Positions 25,725 to 32,625 of a stretch of DNA of 64,000 nt are shown piece after piece. The DNA comes from JAJFFW01 sp965263375. GTDB lineage: Bacteria > Pseudomonadota > Alphaproteobacteria > Caulobacterales > Parvularculaceae. Each line of letters opens with the position of its first letter. The stretch's first letter is position 1. The notes below the pieces were generated by a model. That model was not told the origin of the DNA. It did no database searches and was given only the letters and a program-made list of their open reading frames with translations. Position numbers and translations under genes: made by a program. Location: contig OZ253669.1 of assembly GCA_965263375.1 (NCBI GenBank), forward strand, positions 930,001 through 994,000, given 5' to 3'.

Positions 25725-27341
25725 ATGCAGGGCCTAATGATGGACCGTCCATTGCTGACGACGGAAATTCTAAAACATGCGGTTCGAAATTACGCAAAGA
25801 CTGAAATTGTCACTAGAACGGTTGAAGGGCCCATACATCGCTACACCTATGTTGATGCGGAAAAGCGTATTAATAAATTAGCCAATGCATTGATTGCGCT
25901 CGGTGTGAAGAAGGGCGATCGCATCGGCGTAATGGGATGGAATACTCATCGGCAGTTTGAACTTTATTACGCTGTTGGGGGCATTGGTGCGGTTTTAAAT
26001 ACGATCAACCCTCGTTTAGGGCCCGAAAATGCAGGCTTTGTCATCAACCATGCGGGTAACTCACATCTTTTCTATGACACGACTTTTGCTCCACTCATTC
26101 AGGCCCTTGCGCCGGCGCTAAAAACAGTAAAATCCTATTGTGCGCTCACTGACGCGGAACATGCGCCAGACATTGGTGTTGAGACGACTACCTATGAAGA
26201 GCTAATTGTGGATCAGTCGGATGAATTTGATTGGCCCGAGTTTGATGAGAATACGGCTGTTGCAATGTGTTATACATCTGGAACAACCGGAAATCCGAAA
26301 GGCGTTGTCTATTCGCATCGCGCTTTAGTCTTGCAAACTTTTGCTACATGTTTGCCAACTGTGCTTGGCATGGATGAGGGCGATTGCGTGCTTCCGGTCG
26401 TGCCAATGTTTCATGTCAATGCATGGAATATTCCGTATAGTGGATTATTGATCGGCGCCAAAATGGTCTTTCCTGGGCCTAATTTAGATGGCGCATCCAT
26501 TTACGAGCTTTTGGAGCAGGAAAAAGTAACCTTCTCTCTTGGTGTGCCAACAGTTTGGCTGGGTTTGCTCCAATATGTGAAGCAGGAAGGAAAGAAGTTT
26601 AATTACTTAAAGCGAGGTCTTTCTGGCGGCGCTGCATTGCCTGAGGCTTTGATCCGTGGGTATAAAGAGTATGGTGTTCACGTCACCCAAGGTTGGGGCA
26701 TGACGGAAATGTCGCCGGTTGGGACTGTTAGTTGTTTGCCTCCGGATCTTAAAGAAAAATCTCTAGATGAGCAGGTTTCATATTTATTGAAGCAGGGCCG
26801 TGCATTGCCATTCGTGGATATGCGGATTGTTGATGAGGAGGGCAAGGTATTGCCTCATGATGGAGAAAGCGATGGCCATCTGCAGGTGCGTGGCCCATGG
26901 ATTGTTGGTGAATACTACCAGGCTGAAAACCAGACCCTTACTGATGATGGGTGGTTCGATACTGGCGATGTCGCAATGATCGAGCCAAATGGTTTTATGC
27001 AAATAACGGATCGCGCCAAAGATGTTATTAAAACTGGCGGCGAGTGGGTGTCGTCAATTGAGATTGAAAATGTTGCGATTGCTCATCCTGGGGTTGCTCA
27101 AGCCGCCGTTATTGGCGTTGCGCATCCTAAGTGGCAGGAACGCCCTTTGCTAATTGTTCAGCGTACGCCAGGCGATGAAAGTCCGGCGGAAGATATTCGC
27201 CAATTTGTGGCGGAACGGGTTTCCAAGATTGCTATTCCGGACGCTGTAGAATTTGTTGATGAAATTCCGCTGGGGGCGACTGGAAAAGTCTTGAAAATGG
27301 CGCTGCGAAAAACATTTAAAGATTATGAGCTGCCTGGGTAA
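25725..27341 (+). CDS. Medium/long-chain fatty acid-CoA ligase (AMP-forming)
   Basis: Activates a carboxylic acid as an acyl-adenylate and then as the CoA thioester in the cytosol. The 538-residue ANL-family enzyme has the P-loop CYTSGTTGNPKGVVYSH, the VPMFHVNAW segment, GWGMTEM (A5 motif), the adenylate-binding DGWFDTGD and the C-terminal Lys in PLGATGKVLKM. Overall wording resembles AlkK/FadD-like medium-chain ligases more than acetyl-CoA synthetases. The ATG at 25725 has GGAGGAG at 25710-25716, so the longer frame from 25653 is not needed. No beta-oxidation genes adjoin. A terminator follows. Confidence 0.93.
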   Translation: MQGLMMDRPLLTTEILKHAVRNYAKTEIVTRTVEGPIHRYTYVDAEKRINKLANALIALGVKKGDRIGVMGWNTHRQFELYYAVGGIGAVLNTINPRLGPENAGFVINHAGNSHLFYDTTFAPLIQALAPALKTVKSYCALTDAEHAPDIGVETTTYEELIVDQSDEFDWPEFDENTAVAMCYTSGTTGNPKGVVYSHRALVLQTFATCLPTVLGMDEGDCVLPVVPMFHVNAWNIPYSGLLIGAKMVFPGPNLDGASIYELLEQEKVTFSLGVPTVWLGLLQYVKQEGKKFNYLKRGLSGGAALPEALIRGYKEYGVHVTQGWGMTEMSPVGTVSCLPPDLKEKSLDEQVSYLLKQGRALPFVDMRIVDEEGKVLPHDGESDGHLQVRGPWIVGEYYQAENQTLTDDGWFDTGDVAMIEPNGFMQITDRAKDVIKTGGEWVSSIEIENVAIAHPGVAQAAVIGVAHPKWQERPLLIVQRTPGDESPAEDIRQFVAERVSKIAIPDAVEFVDEIPLGATGKVLKMALRKTFKDYELPG

Positions 27342-27357
27342 CCACAGGCGGTCAATG

Positions 27358-27393
27358 AGAGCGCTTAACTGAGGTAAGTAAGCGCTCTTTTTT
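27358..27393 (+). terminator. Rho-independent terminator after the acyl-CoA ligase gene
   Basis: A perfect 10-bp stem (AGAGCGCTTA at 27358-27367 with TAAGCGCTCT at 27379-27388) and an 11-base loop are followed by five T after the stem. It lies in the convergent gap between the ligase and gamma-carbonic anhydrase genes. Confidence 0.85.
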
Positions 27394-27462
27394 CCGCTGT
27401 TCTATAACGGCTCATTTTCTATGACGGCTCATGGGAAAACGCACCCAACATAGGTGCTAGAG

Positions 27463-28008
27463 TTAATTTTGAGCTTTTTCTAGCGCCGCCATATGAACCT
27501 TCGCCTCGTGAACATAATGCATCACGCCTGCGATTGTGCGTTGGCTTTCCCCATCTTTCAGGTCACGGAATTTTTTGGCTGGCAAGCCAGCCCACATTTC
27601 GCCTGCCTTGACAACTTTCTTAGGCGATAAAAAAGCACCAGCCGCCAGCATGGCGCCGCTTTCTACTTTTGACCCGTCGAGCATTGTTGCGCCCATTCCT
27701 ACAAAACCACCATCCTCAACAGTGCAGCCATGCAACATACAGCGATGGCCAATTAAGGCTTGCTTGCCAATGACAGTTGGCGTGCCGCCGATATCAGGGT
27801 CGTCGACATGAATGATAGTACCGTCTTGAATATTAGTTTGTTCCCCAATAATGATCTTGTGTGTATCGCCACGCAGCACTGATCCATACCAGATGGAGGC
27901 TTCGGGGCCAATTTCAACGTCCCCACAAATTACGACGCCTGGTGCAATAAACGCCGTCTCGTGAATTATTGGGGTTTTATGACCGATAGGATAGATGAGA
28001 GGCTTCAT
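27463..28008 (-). CDS. Gamma-carbonic anhydrase family protein
   Basis: A 181-residue left-handed beta-helix trimer of the gamma-CA/YrdA group. Hexapeptide repeats run through the middle (PGVVICGDVEIGPEASIW). The family zinc-ligand pattern is visible as the His residues in IHVDD, GHRCMLHGC and the preceding strand. Family members bind zinc, and some hydrate CO2 while others have no known activity. The start chosen is MKPLIYPIGH at 28008, which fits the family. An upstream in-frame ATG at 28101 would prepend 31 residues lying in a region that looks like a structured leader. Confidence 0.92.
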   Translation of the reverse strand: MKPLIYPIGHKTPIIHETAFIAPGVVICGDVEIGPEASIWYGSVLRGDTHKIIIGEQTNIQDGTIIHVDDPDIGGTPTVIGKQALIGHRCMLHGCTVEDGGFVGMGATMLDGSKVESGAMLAAGAFLSPKKVVKAGEMWAGLPAKKFRDLKDGESQRTIAGVMHYVHEAKVHMAALEKAQN

Positions 28009-28327
28009 AATATTTTTCAACTTTATTGCGGTGCATAATTTCATAATTGCTGGCGTTGCGCCGTCAAGCCTAAAGAGGCGTAAACCTGCAACTGGACACA
28101 TAATTAGCCGCCATAAAGCGGGCGTGCGTAATCTTAGGGGAGAGGCGCTGAATTGTGAGGCCGCAGGTCCCTTTGGGTGCTAATGGACCTGCGGCTGACG
28201 CTTACACGGCTAGGCGTTGCGCCTTGTTGCGGTGTCTTAGCAGGATCCGGCGCATACGGCGCTAAGACCATTATTGGAGTGTGTGTCGCAACGAAGCAAT
28301 TTATACGTGTGTTTTGCTAAGCAAGTC
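28009..28327 (-). promoter_or_regulatory. Structured leader region upstream of the gamma-CA gene, with possible 17-codon peptide
   Basis: About 320 bases between cutA and the gamma-CA gene. Read on the minus strand, GTCTTAGC (28261-28268 on plus) pairs with GCTAAGAC (28234-28241). Further on, an 11-bp perfect stem joins 28185-28195 to 28160-28170 around a 14-base loop. Between them a 17-codon frame begins with ATG at 28256-28254 and ends with TAA at 28205-28203; its product is Arg-rich (MRRILLRHRNKAQRLAV). Neither hairpin has a T-run, so they are not simple terminators. The arrangement resembles a peptide-coupled leader or an RNA element. I cannot assign a family. Confidence 0.4.
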
Positions 28328-28693
28328 TTAACTCTGAAAAGTTTCATCATTTGTGGTCGGTATATTGCCGGACTCATTTTTTATCCAGTTTAAATATGGC
28401 AAAAATGAGCCTTGTTCGGAAATTGGAAGGGCTAATACGCATGGCGTATCATAGGGGTGTTGGGCGGAAATGAGCTCTTGCGCAGACTTAATACACGTAT
28501 AAGTTGTTTTTGCAATTAATATAGCTTCACGCGCTGACTCGATTTTTTCTTTCCAGCGATAAATTGCCTGCATTTCGGGTAGAATATTGACACAAGCACA
28601 CAGTCTTGACTCTACTAGGCTGTGCCCAAGTTCTTGCGCAATTTCTAGCGTAGGGGTTGTGATATACAATAGAAAGGGATCGTTGTTTTGCAT
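28328..28693 (-). CDS. cutA: Divalent-cation tolerance protein CutA
   Basis: A 121-residue trimeric ferredoxin-like protein linked to copper and other divalent metal tolerance, though its molecular role is unsettled. Family segments are YITTPTLEIAQELGHSLVE, LCACVNILP and YRWKEKIESA, with a C-terminal YLNWI. Length is typical, about 105-120 residues in most bacteria. It diverges from queC across 134 bases and is followed on its own strand by the structured gap before the gamma-CA gene. Confidence 0.94.
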   Translation of the reverse strand: MQNNDPFLLYITTPTLEIAQELGHSLVESRLCACVNILPEMQAIYRWKEKIESAREAILIAKTTYTCIKSAQELISAQHPYDTPCVLALPISEQGSFLPYLNWIKNESGNIPTTNDETFQS

Positions 28694-28827
28694 ATTTCGC
28701 TCATCTAGTGGAGAGGAGAATTCAGTTTAACGGCGCGGTTAACGCAAGTTGTTGCATCATCCCTCAGGTTTTTGTAAGGCGGGCCCATAAAATGCAGTGA
28801 CCGAGCTAGTTGTGAAGATATTTTTTT

Positions 28828-29565
28828 ATGAAGCTTTTAAACCAAAATCGCGCGCTTGTCCTATTTTCAGGGGGGCAAGATTCAACCATCGCGCTTGCTT
28901 GGGCGTTAGAGCGGTTTGATGAAGTGTGCACCGTCGGGTTTGATTATGGTCAGCGACATGTTGTTGAAATTGGCGCGCGCACGAATTTGCTCACTCTTTT
29001 AAGCGCGACGTTTCGGCAGTGGGCGTCGAAACTGGGTGGGGATACTTTAATCAATATTGAAGGCTTAGGACGAATTAGCGAAACTGCGTTAACGCGAACA
29101 AGCAAAATAACATGGGTGCATAATGAGCCGCCCAATACATTTGTGCCAGGACGAAATTTGATCTTTTTAAATTTTGCCGGAGCCTTAGCTTATCGTTTGG
29201 GGGCTGGGCGAATTATCGGCGGTATGTGCGAAAATGACATCGCTGACTACCCAGACTGCCGTGCAGATGCAATCGAAGCGCAAGCCCAAGCGCTGCGTTT
29301 AGGCATGGATGCAGACATTCATGTTGATATGCCGTTGTTATCTTTTAATAAGGCTGAAGGATGGCGCCTGGCTGAAGAGCTTGGTGGTGAAACGCTCGTT
29401 CAGATCGTCAATGAGCATTCCCATACGTGCTATCTTGGCGTGAGGGATCAGCGCCATGAGTGGGGGTATGGTTGCGGCGAGTGTCCAGCATGCACGTTAC
29501 GTGCAGATGGCTGGCGACAATATATTACGAATAAGGAATTTTTGCGAAAGCAAGATAGCCATTAG
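28828..29565 (+). CDS. queC: 7-cyano-7-deazaguanine synthase
   Basis: Converts 7-carboxy-7-deazaguanine to preQ0 with ammonia and ATP, in the queuosine tRNA-modification pathway. It is a 245-residue N-type ATP pyrophosphatase: the PP-loop is FSGGQDSTIAL near residue 12, and the zinc-binding cysteines cluster at the C-terminus (SHTCYLG and CGECPACTLR). It stands alone with no queD, queE or queF alongside. No preQ1 riboswitch pattern is visible in the 134-base leader. The ribosome-binding site is weak. The stop codon lies 11 bases from the end of the convergent flagellin-like gene. Confidence 0.96.
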   Translation: MKLLNQNRALVLFSGGQDSTIALAWALERFDEVCTVGFDYGQRHVVEIGARTNLLTLLSATFRQWASKLGGDTLINIEGLGRISETALTRTSKITWVHNEPPNTFVPGRNLIFLNFAGALAYRLGAGRIIGGMCENDIADYPDCRADAIEAQAQALRLGMDADIHVDMPLLSFNKAEGWRLAEELGGETLVQIVNEHSHTCYLGVRDQRHEWGYGCGECPACTLRADGWRQYITNKEFLRKQDSH

Positions 29566-29576
29566 CTGACAGCTGC

Positions 29577-30269
29577 TTAACGGTGGTCGCTTGATTCTTG
29601 CGGCGTCTTAGTTGCAAGGCGTGCAATTAAATATTGCGCATCGCGGCAATATCCAGCAGCAGCGCGATCGGCCTTTCGCAAGGCGCTGTCTAATTCACCT
29701 AACGTGTTAGTGATTTCCTCAAAGGAGTCAAAAGCATTTCGCGGCGGGGAAAGGTTTAACCCCTTTGCTGAAATATCCAGCCGGATGGGAGACACTGAGT
29801 ATTTTGCCTTTCCATCAAGAGCAATATCTACTTGACGTGGATTCTTCCCGAGCAAGTGATCAGCGTTGTCATCAAGGTTATCCAAAACCTTGTTGATCGA
29901 AAGGCGAAGTTCGTCATAGCTTTCAGCGCGTAGAGCACGAGCGCCTGCGTCAGCGGCGTCTTGTGCTGATAAGGCGACTTCATAAGCTTGGTCAATAATG
30001 TCGTGTATTTGATCAACGACATAAAGCGCCGCTTCTATTGCGGCCAGGGCGCTGCGGATTTGATGATCATCGTGAAAATGATCGCGCTGAGCGGCGGCGT
30101 TAGCCTTTAAGACACGGTTAAGGCCGCCCGTAACGTCAATTCGGGCGCCAAGGTCATCGTCATTTTTTTTCCGACGAAACCAGCGCGGCAAGGCGCTTCG
30201 TTTGGCCGTCTTTTCTTCTGTCGCGTGTTCTTCATCGGGTCGCGACTGATCTGGTTTCGCAAAGCCCAT
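29577..30269 (-). CDS. Flagellin-core-like protein of unknown function
   Basis: A 230-residue protein. The middle resembles the helical D1 core of flagellins: ALAAIEAALYVVDQIHDI and AYEVALSAQDA, then a segment ending DHLLG in the position of the flagellin NLL turn. A short beta part (RLDISAKGLNLS) follows, and a C-terminal helix (ITNTLGELDSALRKA). The start differs from flagellins: a charged, basic stretch (RWFRRKKNDDD) replaces the usual N-terminal D0 helix, and there is no variable outer domain. It has no signal peptide. The ATG at 30269 has GGAG seven bases upstream. I infer homology from pattern only; function could be in filament regulation or elsewhere. Confidence 0.6.
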   Translation of the reverse strand: MGFAKPDQSRPDEEHATEEKTAKRSALPRWFRRKKNDDDLGARIDVTGGLNRVLKANAAAQRDHFHDDHQIRSALAAIEAALYVVDQIHDIIDQAYEVALSAQDAADAGARALRAESYDELRLSINKVLDNLDDNADHLLGKNPRQVDIALDGKAKYSVSPIRLDISAKGLNLSPPRNAFDSFEEITNTLGELDSALRKADRAAAGYCRDAQYLIARLATKTPQESSDHR

Positions 30270-30517
30270 CCGTTACTCCAAGACTAGTGCGCAGCCCCAC
30301 CGTCCCCATTTACGGTTGCAAGCGCTATTACTCACAAGCCAAAGCGCATTTCCTGCTACGATACGTTCTATCAAATTGTATTGATCGAAGCGGATCCTCA
30401 CGCACACAATCCTTGCGCGGTTTGGCCAATCGACCCATCCTACGGCAAAGGCATTTTATGCTCCGTTAAAGAACGCGGTAAATTTTTCCGCCATTTTAAC
30501 GTTTTTTGCTATTTTAT

Positions 30518-32617
30518 TTAATTGCGCCCTCTCGTGGGCTTTATTCTGCCTGCTTCAATGGACCAGGCGCCTAAAATAAAGGCGGCGATAAACGCTAGCC
30601 ACGCCCAATTCGGGGCGATGGCGCCTGCGCGCACCGCCTCAATACGCGCGGCATTGCGTGTCGCTACCCCCGCCCAACCGGCGCCAGCTTTAGAAGAAGC
30701 GTTTTCGCGCACTCGGCGCAAGACTGGTACTGCGGCGCGTTCACCCCTTCGAATGCGATAGAGCCCGCCTCCGGTTGCTTTGGTTAAGGGAGCAAGTTTT
30801 TCCGGTGAGGCGATAACATCAAGAAATTCTTTTTGGGCTGAAAGACCGACAGACCCAATGGCGAAAAGATCGCCCAATCTAGCACGATAAAGACCGCGCG
30901 CCGCTTCGTTAATACGTGTGCTGTAAAGGCCGGTTTTATGTTCGGCAAGCGTGAGTGTGGTTGCTTCGCCATTTGGCGCCGTTAGCGTCAAGGCGGCGGT
31001 ATCATCTTTCAACGTTCGCTGTGTAATAATTAAATCGCCGCTCTCTTCAGTTAGAGTCAGGCGTTCTTCTTCTAGGGCGGGTTCTTTCATTAGCCAGTGC
31101 GCAATGCGCCGCAATAATTCTGTATGGGGACCGCCGCCCTCAAACCCACGGGCCCAAAGCCAAACGTGATCGGATAATAATAATCCTACGCGTCCTGCGC
31201 CAGTGCGATGTAAGATAAGAAGGGGGTCGCCTTGAGGGCTTTCCATCAAGGTATCGCCAGCGCGTTTTTCCGCTTTAATAATCCGCAGCCATCGTCCCCA
31301 AAAGTCTTGTTCTGGAAGGTCGCTCGTAACAGGGTGACGCTCGCCAACGGTGCTTAAATCGGGGCGAAAGGGGGCGTCAATGGCGCCGCCTTGCGGGCTG
31401 GCAGGCAAAATAAAGGATAGATTTCTTCTTCTCGCCAGGCTGCCAGCGCTAAAAAATTCCGGGCCAGAAGCAACCAATACGGCCCCGCCATTTTCAACGT
31501 AACGAGCAATATTATCAAAATGGTAGGCATTTAAAACGCCGCGATAGGTGTAGCGATCAAAGATCAACAAATCGAATTCGGCGAGTTTTTTAATAAACAA
31601 TTCATCACGGGGAAACTCTATGAGCGCCAGTTCGTTTTGTAGGGCGCCATCATTTTTATCGAAAGGGCGCAAAATTGTGAAATGAACAAGATCGATTGCG
31701 GGATCTGACTTCAGCAAATTACGCCAGACACGCTCACCCGGGTGCGGTTCGCCAGAGATTAAGAGCACTCTTAGTCTGTCGCGAATTGCATTGACGGTCA
31801 GTACGGCAATATTATTTCGCTCGGTCAATTCCCCAGGCTTTGCCGATACCTCAAGCTCAACAAAAATGGGGCCAGGGCGCGATAATGGGGCCCGGAATGT
31901 CATTTCTGCGCCAATGGGTACGGACTGACGGAAGGCTTCTGCGCCGTTCAGCCGTAAGGCGACAATCGCTTGTTCTGATTTGTCTGGCTTTGCGACCCCA
32001 TGATCGTCCACACGAAATGAAATCTCTGCGTGCTGGCGAACAATGCCATAGCGAGGGGCGTTAATCAGTGTTATTTTACGATCATACTCACCTGTACGTC
32101 CAGTTGATAAAACATGGACCGGGGTCTCAGGCGGCGCATTGATTGTGTTAAGCGCGTCGCTATCACTAAGTTGGCCATCGGTAATAATAAATATACTCGA
32201 CAAACGTTCGCGCGGCGCATTGGCGACGGCTGCTTTTACTCTGGCGGCGATGCGTGTTTCTTCTTCACCTTGAATATCGATGGTTTCAGTTTCTACACCG
32301 CCAAGCGCGCCAAGTCTTTCTTCTAGCGAAGCGACCGCAGTCGTGGTGACGCGATCACGCTCATCAAGCGTTTGACTGGCGCTGCGGTCTGCTATGATGA
32401 GGGCAAGATCGTCCAGGGGCGTTTTTTCTTCTATGCGCCATTGCGGTTGCGCTAAAAAACAGATTAGGCCAAATGTTGCAAGTAAGCGCATAATGGCCGC
32501 TAAGGGCGTTTTGAAGAAGCCAGGCGCTAGCGCCAGCGCGCTGATGAAACCGAGCGTGATGATTGCCCAAATCGGAATCATCGGATCAAAGATTAATACG
32601 CCATCAGTGACCATCAT
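30518..32617 (-). CDS. Membrane protein with VWA-like and glutamine-amidotransferase-like regions (moxR cluster)
   Basis: A 699-residue envelope protein, last gene of the moxR-type operon. Two membrane helices near the N-terminus (about 14-58) and one near the C-terminus (about 668-690) bracket a large periplasmic part. After the first helices lies a VWA-like stretch starting DLALIIADRSAS, whose DxSxS-type metal site is imperfect. A class I amidotransferase-like Rossmann region follows (LRVLLISGEPHPGERVWRNL to about residue 480), without a visible catalytic Cys. Members of this family accompany MoxR, DUF58 and DUF4159 proteins; their job is unknown, perhaps envelope chaperoning. The gene starts 8 bases after the DUF4159 gene ends, so the two are coupled. 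Confidence 0.82.
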   Translation of the reverse strand: MMVTDGVLIFDPMIPIWAIITLGFISALALAPGFFKTPLAAIMRLLATFGLICFLAQPQWRIEEKTPLDDLALIIADRSASQTLDERDRVTTTAVASLEERLGALGGVETETIDIQGEEETRIAARVKAAVANAPRERLSSIFIITDGQLSDSDALNTINAPPETPVHVLSTGRTGEYDRKITLINAPRYGIVRQHAEISFRVDDHGVAKPDKSEQAIVALRLNGAEAFRQSVPIGAEMTFRAPLSRPGPIFVELEVSAKPGELTERNNIAVLTVNAIRDRLRVLLISGEPHPGERVWRNLLKSDPAIDLVHFTILRPFDKNDGALQNELALIEFPRDELFIKKLAEFDLLIFDRYTYRGVLNAYHFDNIARYVENGGAVLVASGPEFFSAGSLARRRNLSFILPASPQGGAIDAPFRPDLSTVGERHPVTSDLPEQDFWGRWLRIIKAEKRAGDTLMESPQGDPLLILHRTGAGRVGLLLSDHVWLWARGFEGGGPHTELLRRIAHWLMKEPALEEERLTLTEESGDLIITQRTLKDDTAALTLTAPNGEATTLTLAEHKTGLYSTRINEAARGLYRARLGDLFAIGSVGLSAQKEFLDVIASPEKLAPLTKATGGGLYRIRRGERAAVPVLRRVRENASSKAGAGWAGVATRNAARIEAVRAGAIAPNWAWLAFIAAFILGAWSIEAGRIKPTRGRN

Positions 32618-32625
32618 ATTCTTTC

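Noticed and set aside
28694..28827. preQ1 riboswitch ahead of queC
   Set aside because: No match to the short preQ1 aptamer pattern on either strand of the leader.
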